Shown: positions 48,131 to 59,984, counted from the first letter of the stretch. The stretch is 64,000 nt of DNA from Antedon mediterranea (GCF_964355755.1 NC_092677.1:25204101-25268100); one strand, 5' to 3'. Notes: generated from the sequence alone by a model not told the origin. A program made the numbers and translations.

Positions 48131-49189
48131 GCCAGGATGGGATGATAATGTTGGCTAAGATGAGAGATCAAGCTAAACTTACTCTCTCCGATCCGTTGCT
48201 ATATATCTGCGATTACAAACTTTCGCGGCTAAACTGTTTGTGTACTGCCTATGAACTCGTGTCCTGTGTATTATGATGGTCATGCTTGGAAGAACGTCGT
48301 TGCCAGAATGTAACGACAATTAACCCAATGGTAATGGCCAGTGGTGTTTTTTTTTTAGGACGTCTTTTCAGTCAGTATGATGTCCATTAAACTTTGTAAG
48401 TAGCTATTCAGTAGTTATTCATTTATTTATTGCGTTATATTATTCACTGTGACTGTCTCTAATTAACTCGTCAAATTTCAGCAGATTTATACTTCACAAG
48501 AGAATTTTGAAAAAAATCTTATTATGCAGATTACTTGCACTTAAATTAAACACTATTGAATCTCTAAAACTGTAATTGTTTCACTTTTATTTTTGTCAAT
48601 AAATATTTTATACAGGCTACAGAATTGTTTGATTATAATACGCCGATTATTAACAGCATGCATTTGAATGTTTTAACTTTTAAACATCTCATATCTAAAA
48701 CCGCTAGCAAAAAATATTCCAATTCTATTTAATTGTGGAATGGGCTACAGGCTGATATCAGAAATTAATTTCTATGCAAAATTTGGACACATTTTAAAGA
48801 TATTTTAAAAAATCATTGTAGAACCATATAATTTTATTATATATTTATATTGATTTCTGTACGTTTTAGCTTTTTTGTAGGAGTCGCCTACAGAAGCTGT
48901 TATAAATCAATAATAAAAATAATCAAAAATTAGAAAACATATGAAATAAATTGAATATTTTTATTGAAATGTTTATTTTTATTATTTTTAAAACAAAAAA
49001 CAACAGCAGAAACAAATCCGCCACCTACGTAACAGCATGGTTAACAAAACACAGAACTACAGTACCTAAAATCAGAAACACTTACGACGACAAAAAAGAG
49101 AAAGACTGGAATTAAAAGTGTCCGATCGGGATTGGACTTGAGACTAAGCTATTATAAGATAAACTTATTCTACTAAATAAAACAAGACA
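48131..49189. other. Intergenic, AT-rich
   Basis: No gene-like frame, splice-bounded exon or recognisable repeat was seen. The segment has mixed AT-rich sequence with scattered A and T runs. Confidence 0.45.
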
Positions 49190-49618
49190 AGACAAGGGCC
49201 AGTGGAAATTGAGATTGGTAGAAGGAAATGGAAATGGATTGGTCACACACTATAAGGAAACCGAAACACAACATAATCAGGCATGCCATAACATGGAATC
49301 CCCAAGGGAAATGAAATAGAGGACGCCCAAGGAACACATGGAGGAGAGAACTGGATAAGGAGGTGAAGGATGCTGGCTACAACTGCACAGAAGAAGTGTA
49401 AGGAATTGCCCAAAACCGTGTAAGATGGAGACGTGTAGTTGATGGCCTATGCACTGCTAGCTGTAATAGGTAAGTACGTTATTCTACTAATGCTTTTTAA
49501 GTACATTAAATCTACTAAGAATACAGATTGCTGTTTGTGTAACACTCTTCCCTGTAACTACAAAAAGATTTCTCGGGCATAGAAATAATCCCCAAAAAGG
49601 GGATGAATGAATGAGCTT
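49190..49618 (+). mobile_element. 3' fragment of an RTE-like LINE
   Basis: Broken frames read RWKWIGH, then RGRPRNTWRREL, then NRVRWRRVVDGLC. This is the C-terminal motif set found after the RT domain in RTE-type and related non-LTR retrotransposons. Stops interrupt it. A tail motif, ggcatagaaataatccccaa, at 49577 recurs at 50773. Confidence 0.65.
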
Positions 49619-50163
49619 TAAATAATGCCTTTTCAATGTTGATGGTCAAAGTGGTTGGAACTATCGTACATTAAATTACTTATTCAAGGATCTAACCAAG
49701 GATATTAAAAGAACAAAATGTTTAGAATAACTTCACCTCATTCTACTTTTTTGTAATCAAGGTAACGTCAATTAATTTTTATGTTTTACGCCGCGACTTT
49801 GTACATTATAGTTAGGCCTACACAACGATTAAAGATGTAAAACATGAAAAAAAATTAAGACTCTGAATATGTTATTTTGTAGTTTTAATAATTTTAATCA
49901 CTTCCGTATGAAAAATAAATGTTTTCACTTATAAAATGACAAAACAAATGGTTAAATTTAACCAAAAACACATTACTGGCATCAAGTTTGACAATTGTTT
50001 ACTTTAAGTTACATTTTTTTCAGGTAAGTACATTTTGTTTTCGATTCAATTAATGGTCGAAGTGGATAACTATTATGTTACATTAAAATGGCATATTCAA
50101 CAAAAATTTTGTTAAGAATTATTTTTTCAGAACAATACATCTTTAATCATTCTACAATGCTTA

Positions 50164-50399
50164 TCAGATATGTCTATAGAAATGTCTTCTTCTGAAATTA
50201 ATATTTTTATTCTTTGTGTTGATCTGTCGTTTAATGATGCTCCGAATCACAGGAAAGCCGACGATGATGAGTAAGGCTAAAATAACTAACACTTCTTTGA
50301 TGTTGTTGCCGTTGTGTTTTGACACTAAGATGAAAAATAACACTGCTAGACCAAGAAAGATAGTACTTAATACAATTATTATACAAAGTTCATTCCGTT
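50164..50399 (-). CDS. Candidate 3'-terminal exon with two hydrophobic segments
   Basis: On minus, a strong acceptor (ttctcttttttcag) opens a 78-codon frame, entry phase 1, that ends at TGA 50166-50164. It encodes LCIIIVLSTIFLGLAVLFFIL, then KHNGNNIKE, a second hydrophobic stretch (VLVILALLIIVGFPVI) and a basic tail (IKRQINTKNKNINFRRR). Two predicted membrane helices with a short polar loop and a basic end suggest a real membrane protein. I do not recognise the family, and the upstream exons are not identified. A minus-strand segment at about 51208-51304 also has phase-1 entry and encodes a Cys-rich peptide (CEVCNRVLKSGSSPCLDD); it could belong to the same gene. Confidence 0.4.
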
Positions 50400-50749
50400 C
50401 TGAAAAAAGAGAGACAAAATGATGTTGGTAATAATACTAAATATTGGAAACAATTAAAAACATGAAAAATAAAGATTAAATAAAAGCAGACTTTGAATCG
50501 GCAATGTTTGCAGTTTTAATAAAGTTATTCACTTCAGTAGAAACAAGGCCATATACATTGCTGCAGTCGCGTGCGCGAATTCGAGTTAGTGTTTACCGAC
50601 CGACCGACATAGTGAGCTACATAAAAATGAAGAATGTACACAAAAAATACTTGAAATTCACCCTCGGCTCTTACGTTAAAACAGTCATTATTGTACGCAT
50701 GCGTAACAGAAGGGCTCTATTAAGTAAAGCAAAGTATTCATGATTTATG

Positions 50750-51066
50750 CCCAGGACGTCGAGGAATACAGGCATAGAAATAATCCCGAAAAGTGGATTA
50801 CTGAATGAGCGACAACCAGAAAGGTTAAAACATTTGATTGCATAACATTAGTATGCGTCTAAAAAAAAGTAATGTAGCTGTCTTTGTATTTAACATCAAT
50901 TTATTATTTATGGGTCTGTCAAAAGTGATATAGTCTTTGTATTATAAATTTATCATTAATAAAAAAAAAGTTTCAGAAAAGTGGAATCGGAAAATGCTCG
51001 AGGAAAGTACATCCAGCAGTGGATGAAAACTTATGATGATGATGATGATGATGATGATGATGGTGA
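50750..51066 (+). mobile_element. RTE-like LINE tails ending in a GAT microsatellite
   Basis: The segment at 50773-50811 repeats the tail motif of the 49190 element. At 50980-51066 a second tail (cagcagtggatgaaaac) runs into (GAT)n at 51033-51063, a common 3' end for RTE-type elements. No coding sequence remains. Confidence 0.5.
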
Positions 51067-51984
51067 TAGACCTAAAACTCTTGAAAGTATACATGATGTA
51101 TAAGCATACAGTTGCTTCTGATGCTGATTTATCACTTCATAGAAGATGCGAGTTAAAATTAGGCCCAACAGTTTTTTTTAAATATAGAATTATTTCGTTG
51201 CTGTTGTAACATACAATTATTTGCTATCCCAGCATGAACCATTTGCATCATCAAGACACGGGGATGAGCCGGATTTTAGAACACGGTTACAAACTTCGCA
51301 ACGGTAAGAAACTTATACTTATATTTATTTTTTTATACAATAAACATAAACCTAGAAATAATGGAAAGTTCTCAAAGGCCTTTGAACCTCCAAATTAAAT
51401 AATAGTGAAAAGAATCATGTTAGTCTTAAGATCATCAATAAGGAAAGAAGTTGCTGAAAAGGAATTTAACTAGTTGCTAAAGAGCTAGTTAATAAACTTG
51501 CCTCTCGATCCTAATACTTGTTACCGTAGCAAAGGTATCCTTCCTAATATAATGAATTTTCGTTATAGAAGTCGCTGAAGATAATGTTCTTAGAGAGCTT
51601 TGAGACAATTGTCGACGAGTAAGGCTACCGGAATAGATACATTACGAATACGAATAGAACTTGATTGCAATCAAACGAAAGATTGAAGTTTAACAGAAGC
51701 GTTTCACTCAGAACAATAAAATGCAATATAAAAATATAAAAGACATTTAGACAATCAAAATATTAAAACAAAATTACAATTAAATATCCCTTATTATAAA
51801 AAAAATAAATATATATTCAAAATGTTAAAAACAAGTTTAACTGAAAACATCAGAATATAGATATAGGCCTGCATTATAAAAATTTAAAAGTTTAAAAAAT
51901 TTTTACAAATTTAAAAAATGTTAAAAACTACAAAAATTTTCAATAATATTTACACACAATGGTACGGAAGGTCGCGGAAACATA
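51067..51984. other. Intergenic, with one candidate Cys-rich exon
   Basis: Mostly AT-rich. The exception is the minus-strand segment at about 51208-51304 (acceptor ataag, then SYRCEVCNRVLKSGSS, ending WDSK and stop), described with the 50164 exon. The region from 51690 to 51980 is very A/T rich and adjoins the 3' end of the LINE at 51985. Confidence 0.4.
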
Positions 51985-52462
51985 ACACTAAATGTTTACC
52001 ATTTTTGGAATAGACCGTGATTAATAATAAACGTTTTTGAACGGTTAGTTTTAACTCTAGGGATACAGAACTCACGGAGTGTTCTAAGATTATAAGCAGC
52101 AGAAGGAGCCTCCGGTAACAAATGATTCAGTCTGTGACTTAACTGGGGTCTTTGATTTTAACGAAAAAATCCTTGCATAGGTAGAAAAAAGGTAGAAAAA
52201 CCAAGGAAGCTGCGGGCATCGGAATAAGTAGCATGCGGAAAAATACATTTAAAGGCCCTTCTCTGAATTTGTTCAAGTTGTTGACTCTGTTGCTTCGTAA
52301 TATTTGATCCCCAAACTGGGGCCGCATATTCTAATATTGGTCTAATGATACTAGTATCCAAACTGGGGCGGAAATTAAGAGTGGAAACACAATTCAAGAG
52401 GAAAACAATCCCTTCCTCAGCTGCCCGAGTTGCCACACACTCAGCGCGTCAATTCTACTGAT
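51985..52462 (-). pseudogene. Non-LTR retrotransposon, RT C-terminal part
   Basis: The minus frame at 52436-52158 reads SIIRPILEYAAPVWGSNITK and QQLEQIQRRAFKCIF. After a frame break it continues as AAYNLRTLREFCIPRVKTNR (about 52110-52030). This is the thumb-to-tail region of CR1/L2/Jockey-like RTs. The N-terminal RT portion lies next door in opposite orientation (52520-52980). Confidence 0.75.
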
Positions 52463-52519
52463 TACCAGCCAATGTTCTTTTAATGGGGCTTCTGCAATTT
52501 CAAAACCATTAACAAATAA

Positions 52520-52980
52520 TCATTATGTTATCCTTCATATCAGGTATAGTTCCCAAAGAATGGAAATTAGAGAAAACCATCACATTTCACAAAAAGGGAA
52601 GTAAAACGGTGGTTGGTAACTACCATCCGGTGCCCATACTCTCGGCCTTTTCTAAAGTCGTTGATAGACAAGTAAATGACCAATTAATGGATTAACTTAA
52701 TACAAAATTACTCATCGATGATTTCCAATCTTGGTTTCCACCCAATTTTTCGACTGATTTCTGTTTAATGCTTCTAACTGATCATATTAAGAAGAATTGG
52801 GATAAAGGTAACAGGTAAGATTGTCTTAGACCTACAAAAGGCGTTTGACACTGTGGACCATCACAATTTTACGAAATTTTTTGACGAAATGAGAGCAATG
52901 AGATTGTCCCAAACAGCAATAGATTGGTTTCAATCATATTTAACATTATAGATGGCAGGTATAGTGGATAATAGTGGTAA
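52520..52980 (+). pseudogene. Non-LTR retrotransposon, inverted RT core
   Basis: Plus-strand frames read GIVPKEWKLEKTITFHKKGS, GNYHPVPILSAFSKVVDRQV and, after a frame change, IVLDLQKAFDTVDHH (motif A) and AIDWFQSYL. An in-frame stop follows DQLMD, and the frame is broken near 52820. It is bounded by an 18-bp perfect inverted repeat (52483-52500 and 52980-52997). Confidence 0.75.
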
Positions 52981-53060
52981 AATTGCAGAAGCCCCATCTA
53001 TACTATAAATTAATTATTATATTCTAATTCTGCGCTACCGAAAAACCAAGATAATAAAAC

Positions 53061-54070
53061 ATGTTCTCTTTCAATAGGCCTACGATCGAAGTTCCAATAT
53101 GCAGCCCAATACAAACTATAGTTTTCTTAAAGACTCACAAGTCTTGCAAGACTCGTTGAGTTGTACGGATGCAAACATTCACTAACGTTCGTGAGGAAAA
53201 TAAGAGAAAAGCATTCAATACATTTTAGTAATGTTAACAAAAAATCTCATAAGAGGTTTTTACCACCACCCAATGTAACCAAGGGAGATTTCGAAAATTA
53301 TAAATTCAACATATTTACATTGCATGCTCGTTATAATCGAGCAATTTTAGATAACTTCATGAAAGTAAATCCTGTTCATATTACAATACTAAGAGAACCG
53401 TCAGCACAGTTGGAATCAACGTTTGTATTTTTCGGTTTTGGAAGAAAGGTAAAAAGTACAACTGGTGTCTCGCCGTTAAAAGCGTTTCTGACGAACCGAA
53501 CCCAATTTCCCGAAGCTGCATCTTCGACCATGCTTAATAACGGTCAAACGTTTAACTTTGGGTTATCTAAGAAGCTTTTACGTAATGAAACTGCTATAAA
53601 TAATACAATAGCTAAACTCGATCAAGATATGGACCTAGTCCTTATAAACGAGTTCTACGACGAATCTTTAGTGTTACTAACTAAACTACTTTGCTGGAGT
53701 CTAGAAGATGTATTATATCTTCCAAGAAATGTGAGACCGGACTCTTAAAAGAAATGCTATGTCTGAAGAGATTCGTGAGAAAGCTCGAAATTGGAACCAT
53801 GCTGATACACTGCTGTACAATCATTTTCTAAAACGACTGCATGAACGTATAGTTGACTACGGACCATCAATTGAAGCAGATCTTTGGCGATTCCGTAATA
53901 TGACGTCAGATTTGCGTCGTATGTGCGTCGACGGGCAGGTTAAGGGTAAGAAAAGTATGCAATATAAAGCACGCAATTCTAGCAAAGAATGCGAATATTA
54001 TACCGAAGATGATACAAAGATGGACAAACGAATACGAAAGATGATGTTAAATTGGACAATTGTTAACTAG
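53061..54070 (+). pseudogene. Galactose-3-O-sulfotransferase-like gene, broken
   Basis: Three frames together read as one Gal3ST/galactosylceramide-sulfotransferase-family protein. The PAPS-binding 5' motif is QTIVFLKTHKS (from about 53110). It is followed by LYGCKHSLTF, KFNIFTLHARYN, the 3'-phosphate motif TILREPSAQLESTF, DLVLINEFYDESLVLL and LLCWSLEDVLYLPRN. The last frame (53759-54070) gives HADTLLYNHFLKRLHERI and a Cys-containing C-terminus. Such enzymes are Golgi type II membrane proteins that transfer sulfate to galactose 3-OH. The N-terminal anchor was not found. A frameshift lies just after KTHKS, and there is a stop plus frameshift at about 53746, so this copy is probably a pseudogene, unless the indels are sequencing errors. 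Confidence 0.8.
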
Positions 54071-55432
54071 AGGGTCTCCGGTAAAACATTTTTGTGTTTA
54101 GTTAAAAGACAATTTTAATTAAATTAATAGATTCCTGCTATCTGATTGGAGGATTGTGTGTTACTATTGAACACTCTTACGTGTCAGAGTGCAATATTGT
54201 GTTACACAGCGTGAGCAACGCCAAGCTAGGCTGATGATTGCTCGTTCGACTTTTAGTGTCGTCGTCTAACATTGTTCTAATCCGTGTTCAACGATTGGAT
54301 TGCTACCTTCTCGAATGATTTAGGCGTTGGCCTTTCGATAAAAGTAGTTTCAGCTTATTATTTGTACGATTGATCATAAACATTCATTATTTGTAATATA
54401 GTTCATGTTGCTCTCGCATTGTTGTTATCTAAGTATGATCCATTCTATTTAATATAACATTACTGCACTATGTACAGTTTGGTAATCTCACTAAGATAGC
54501 AAAGAATCAAGTCGAATTTCAGGATGCAATGTAATGTAACCGATTTAGGTAACTTGTATAACAAATTTACCGTAATTATTCTAATTGTAACTCTGGGTTA
54601 TTATTCTTTGATTGTTTTTTTAGGGTGGGTTACTATTAGAATGGCGGTTACTATTAGAGTAGTGGGTTACTATTACTAATCCTAAATCAGGCACTTGAAA
54701 ATAGTAACCGACCCCCAACTTTTCCGTTCAGTAACTCATAGCAGTAACTCAAAACAAATTTGGTATAAAATCAAAAACACTCAATCCTCCCCCATTCCCA
54801 AAATTTATCTCATTATTTTGAAAATACAGCTGCATCATAAATTTGTGTGACTCTAATAGTAACTATTAGAGTAGTGGGTTATTATTATAGATTGACTTAT
54901 AAGGTGGGTTACTATTAGAAGAGGGGTTATTATTAGAGTGTGAGTTACTATTAGAAGATTTACGGTATGTTACTTCAACAAGAAGAGTTACATCTACCAA
55001 TATACTATAATAATGTAAATAAAGGCTAGTTGGTAAAATCACCACAAAGATACATACGGTAGAGATTCTTTTCTTCCTAGAGCATCCAACTTGTAAATCA
55101 ATGTTAAGAAGGTAATGTGTATTTTGATTTTATTATAAAAATAATTTGTTAATTTTATTTGTGTAATTTTAACAATTGTTAATTTGTATCGGTGTAATTT
55201 TAACTAAAACTTTAACATTAATTTTTCTGGAAAAATGTCGTTATTTTATATACTGTTTTTATGACTAAAGCTCTGTCTACACTATCATCAAACTTCATGT
55301 GACAAAACAAATGTGTTATGCCAATATACGGACACTATTACGTCATATCCCTACCATATTTTGGCACAACCAGATTGATAATGTAGATAGAGCTTATGAC
55401 ATGAATTTGATTATGAATGCTCTTTAATGCAT
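54071..55432. other. Intergenic, with GGTTACTATTAGA repeats and a MITE
   Basis: From about 54625 to 54965 the motif ggttactattaga and variants recur at least six times, with the complement (ctaatagtaac) near 54850. This could be a degenerate foldback element. A CTCTGTCTACA MITE lies at about 55267-55393. No other gene signal was seen. Confidence 0.55.
55267..55393 (+). mobile_element. MITE, CTCTGTCTACA family, copy 2
   Basis: Left terminus aagctctgtctacactatcatcaaactt and right terminus gataatgtagatagagctta enclose about 127 bp with tacgtcatatccctaccatatttt. It lies between the sulfotransferase pseudogene and its partial duplicate. Confidence 0.75.
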
Positions 55433-55792
55433 ACTTTGCTGGAGTCTAGAAGATGTATTATATCTTCCAAGAAATGTGAGACCGGACTCTTAAAGAAATG
55501 CTATGTCTGAAGAAATTCGTCAGAAAGCTCGACATCTGAACCATGCCTATAGTACTGCATAATCATTTTCTAAAAAAACTGCATAAACGTATAATTAACA
55601 CGGACCATCATTTTAAAACAGGATCTTTGACGATTCCGTATTATGACGTAAGTGTTGCGTCGTAAGTGCGTCGACGACGGACAGATTTTCGGTACGAAAC
55701 GTATGCTGTATATAACAAACAATTCTAGCAAAGAATGCGAATTTTATACCGAAGGGCCAACACGGACGAGCAAACGAATGAGAAAGATAAAT
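55433..55792 (+). pseudogene. Partial duplicate of the sulfotransferase pseudogene 3' end
   Basis: It matches 53688-54045 at an offset of about 1,745 bp: ctggagtctagaagatgtat, SEEIRQKAR, and GTKRMLYITNNSSKECEFYT corresponding to GKKSMQYKARNSSKECEYYT. Several indels break the frame. It retains the same in-frame TAA after the PDS codons (55491-55493) as the first copy, so that stop existed before the duplication or was copied by conversion. Confidence 0.8.
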
Positions 55793-55951
55793 TCTACATA
55801 TATAAATAACATATATATACAATTATTAATTTTATATACTGAATTGAATTGGTTGATGTTATTGAAATTATGTTGAATTAGCGCTGCGATACAATTTCAT
55901 TTGAATAATAAATTGTAAGCCCTAAATTGTAGGACGTGGTTTTATCAAATT

Positions 55952-57972
55952 TTAGCCGGGAACTTAGCAAGGTGAAAACAATGTACGTATATATACAAAA
56001 GAGTACAAACCTTTAGTTTTTCTTGGATCATATGGAATTCTTTTATTGGCACAATGTCTTGTGTTAGTAGTACTGATATCTTAAGAAAAAAAAAAATTAA
56101 AATCACATGTAAATATTAAATTTATACTTGGGTCTTTCTTTATCATTATTCACTTTATTTATTCTATCAAAATCTATTACAAATTGTGTAAAATTACTTG
56201 TAATATTACAGTTAAAAAAGAAGTCAGAGAAAAGGGTGTCGCACAGGGTCACCAGGGAAAATTTTAAATAATTAAAAAATGTATGATTCATTGATTAATC
56301 GAATCTAGTATGGAACAAGGCCATTTTACCCCAATAAAAATGTTATTTCATTAAATTAAATTAATTAAATCAGAAGTTCAAATATTATTTAGAGTTTTGA
56401 AAATTCCACTTTTAAGGGTAATTTAAACTTTATATTTAAGGTTATATACATTACTTCCCAGTCGTTCTCCGTAAACGGGAAAATCGCAACTTTATCGTTC
56501 TCAAAAAGTTAAAGACGACGGAATTTTACGCCAAGCTCCCCCCACTTTGTTAAAGCTCTTGTATAAATTATTCATGAGCGCCGTCCTATCTCTATTAAGT
56601 ATCAACTATTATGTTTTTGAAAACGAGTAAGTGGAATAAGATCAAAAGAATACGGTCAAGTTGACAAAGATCCAGAGCTTGCTTATAAGAATTTTTTTAA
56701 CTTCGTATCATTTTGATAATGGAAGGCATGCATGAATGATATTGAATACAACTATTTTTGTTATTATTGTATCGTTAAAATATAGCATTCCATAAGTCCT
56801 AATTACATTACTATAGCCATTGAGGAAATAGGTATTATCGAAAAATAATTATAAACCTAGGCCTACCGATTGGAGATAGCAGCTCCGGGGCTAAAGTTGT
56901 TTTCTTGCCTTCTTCTGCGTTTTCTCTACATCCCTGTACAACTATGTAATTACAAAAATAAAAGAGACTTGTAAGGATACATTTTTGACTTCATTTTGTT
57001 AGAATTTCGAATTTTAACAAGATTGTGTTTTCTATGTGATTTTTACAAGAAACGAAAAGAACATGACTTATATAGTATAAGTAGTCATAATGATTACCTG
57101 TATGTTCAAGTAGGCATATATCTTTAGGCCTAATTTTGAGATTGTTAATTTCTTCAGAAGACACACCGAAAGCAGTCAACAGCCCGGCTACATATTCCCA
57201 GTCTGCTTCGAACTCGTCGTTAGTCAGCCTACGCGTGTACCGCATTTTAAGTTCTTTTCTGTACTCATATAGTTTATTACACGTTTCAAGATCGGAGTTA
57301 CGTTGTGCGCATGCGTATGTACACGTCACTGTTGTTACTGGCCTTGTTATTTGTGGTTCATTGTTTCCGATAAATTCACTGCCCTTTTCTTTGGTTTGTG
57401 ATAATAAATTTGCATCGAATTTTTCTACATGTCCTTCGTTAATTAATAACCTGACGTCATCATCTATCATCAAAGTTGTACTGTGTTTGATGTAGTACTG
57501 GGCCAGAAACTGGCTGCCTACGTCACAAACTAAATGGTTTATCCTTTTATAATTCTGCAGTTCTTGAAGATGAACAGGATCTGAAATTATTAAAAATAAT
57601 CAGCATTCGCTATTATTTTTATACATTGACTATATTTTGTAATATGTTATGTAAAGCTCTGTCTACACTATCAAACTAGTTTGACAAAAAGTGTGATGTG
57701 TCCAAATATGGTAGTGATATGCTTAAATATGGTAGTGATATGCCCAAACATGGTAGTGATATGCCTAAACATGGTAGTGATATGACATCATCATATCCAT
57801 AGATGAGCACATCACATTTTTTTGTCACATAAAGTTTGATAGTTTAGACAAAGCTTAATACGAAATAACGACGATAAAATAAAAATAAGTCTAAGCAAAA
57901 AAAAAAAGAAGTGAATGCACTACCTGATGATATGGATGTTTTCAGTTTAGATAGGCTGAAAATATTCTTCAT
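55952..57972 (-). CDS. Unrecognised multi-exon gene (about 228 aa)
   Basis: Model on minus: 57972-57924 (ATG at 57972), 57580-57098, 56941-56867, 56079-56011 and a tiny last exon 55962-55952 (ends PG, stop). All junctions keep phase 1 with canonical GT-AG sites, which supports the first four exons; the last is weak. The protein starts MKNIFSLSKLKTSIS, has an N-terminal part with LQNYKRINHLVCDVGSQFLA, a middle rich in Thr/Cys and a segment DWEYVAGLLTAFGVSSEEIN (residues about 150-170). That segment loosely recalls the helix pattern of death-fold domains (W..la..lg.s..ei). No catalytic motif, signal peptide or membrane span was seen. Function unknown. Confidence 0.55.
57652..57861 (+). mobile_element. 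MITE, CTCTGTCTACA family, copy 3, internally expanded
   Basis: Termini aagctctgtctacactatcaaact and its diverged complement (agtttgatagtttagacaaagctt) enclose four tandem copies of a 20-bp unit resembling aacatggtagtgatatgcc (about 57705-57785). It is in the first intron of the gene at 55952-57972. Confidence 0.85.
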
Positions 57973-58349
57973 TCTTTAAGCTGCAGAAATAGAAAATATG
58001 CTGAATTACCTGACGATCACAAAGACAAAGAAAACGAATGAAAAGTGACAAAACGCTGGAACAGTCCAAAGATCGATATAGCCTACTCTTTCAAGAACAA
58101 CGTTAGACGGAAAGTCTAAACGAACGCGGTATGAACGCCTAAGACACAGCAATTACGCAAATTGCATATAAAATTAATTATTAACACGAAGGGACAATTG
58201 GTGTTCATAAAAGAGTACACAACCTTGTTTAATTAATGGTCGTACAGCATATCCTAAATTGAATCGTGAAAATAAATTGTGTTTTTTATGCGTGAAATAA
58301 CACCGTTTTGTGAGCTAAATCTGCATTATGAATTACACTTTAAATCACT

Positions 58350-58526
58350 AAAGCTCTGTCTACACTATCAAACTTTATGTGACAAAAAAAATGTGATGTG
58401 CTTACATATGAATATGATGATGTCATCACTACCATATTTGAGCATATCAATACCATATTTGAGCATATCACTACCATATTTGGGCACATCACACATTTTT
58501 TGTCAAAATAGTTTTTCAAAGCTTGA
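58350..58526 (+). mobile_element. MITE, CTCTGTCTACA family, copy 4
   Basis: Left terminus aagctctgtctacactatcaaacttt. The interior has three copies of accatatttgagcatatca (about 58430-58490), the complement of the unit expanded in copy 3. The right end is diverged (tagtttttcaaagctt). Confidence 0.8.
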
Positions 58527-58529
58527 CGG

Positions 58530-59616
58530 TTTAAATTGTAAGATATTAAAATATTTATGTTATTTTGTCAGCAGTAATCAAATAATATATGTTACTAGAC
58601 CTATATATACCTGTTCACTCTGTTGTTTCGTCATTGTAACGTTTAAAATGTATGAATATTAAAGCTATTATAATTAAAAATGCATAACCTTTAAAGACAA
58701 CGACTGGATTACAAAACAATATTCATACAATATCATAACCTAACCTTTTCTAAACTATAATTACCATTAGAATCAGTTTATTTGGTATTAAATCAATTTG
58801 TGTATATTGAGAATTAGGAAGGGAGGCATGTGTTTCGTGCTTTTTAAATTACAGTTGTTAATTAGTGGTCGGACTTATACCTTTGACCATTTGCTTTGAA
58901 ATAGCTGACAGATACTTACCGGAAAGTACAGATATTATGTAATAAGCAAATATGAACACCACTTCTGGCTAAAACAAACAATCTTTTAGACGGTCAACGA
59001 CATTGATTAGTCCTGATTAGGCCTACGATCAAACCATGGAGGTCCATTATCAAACTACTTATTATGCAATATCTGACGTGTTGGTTTGTGTTCCAGTGAA
59101 TCCAAATACAACAAAAGAAGAATTTCAGTTCAGTTCTGAAATGAAGCAGAATTTGTGTTTACCTAAACTAAAAACTATAAATAATAATTGTAGGCCTACC
59201 TCACTAAAACTAAATGAAATTATTTGTACAAAATATTGGCGCATGGTAAACTTACTGTAGACGAATTGAGTTTGCTACAACAACTGTGCTAGGCCTACTA
59301 AACAGCTTTATCGCTGTTGTGTGGAATAACTTACAACGCTAACAGCTGTTCATTTGAATACCCATAATTGATCAATGTATACAAATCCATATAGGCCTAA
59401 ACGTAATATGTATACGGTAATATTATATCTTGTTGTTGTGGTGAATGTGGGTATATCAACGTTGTTATTTATTTATTTTATTTATTTATTTATTGGTCAT
59501 CACTTTTTTTTATCAGTGGCACACAAACTAAAACAAATTAATAAAAGGAAACAAAACAAAAGCAACATTAAAATATATACATATTTAAAGCAAAAACTAT
59601 AAACTATAATTAATAT
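58530..59616. other. Intergenic, AT-rich
   Basis: Nothing clearly coding. The 74-codon frame at 59036-59260 has no recognisable motif and no splice context that convinced me. A TTTA repeat lies at about 59466-59492. Confidence 0.4.
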
Positions 59617-59618
59617 AC

Positions 59619-59655
<37 letters not shown>

Positions 59656-59835
59656 TATATATATATATATATATTAATATATATATATATATATATATAT
59701 TAATATATATATATATATATATTAATATATATATATATATATTAATATACATATATATATATATATTAATATACATACATATATATATATATATATATTA
59801 ATATACATATATATATATATATTAATATACATATT
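59617..59835. repeat. AT dinucleotide microsatellite with TTAATA interruptions
   Basis: (AT)n is interrupted at fairly regular intervals (roughly 20-40 bp) by ttaata, and toward the right also by cata. The pattern suggests a minisatellite built on the dinucleotide repeat. The Ile/Tyr-rich ORF on minus is a by-product. Confidence 0.9.
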
Positions 59836-59984
59836 TAAAGCTATCCTACAAACTATAAAACATGGAGGGTAACTCCATGTATAAACTAAGCACAACACAT
59901 GCACATCAAGTAAGATAAAGAGCAAAAAGTGTTACAATGTGCAAAAGAAAAATTAGTTAAAAATACAAATAAAACAATATATTT

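Noticed and set aside
50504-50743. 79-codon plus-strand frame
   Set aside because: No motif or splice support; the sequence looks like intergenic repeat with a short gaccgaccgac run.
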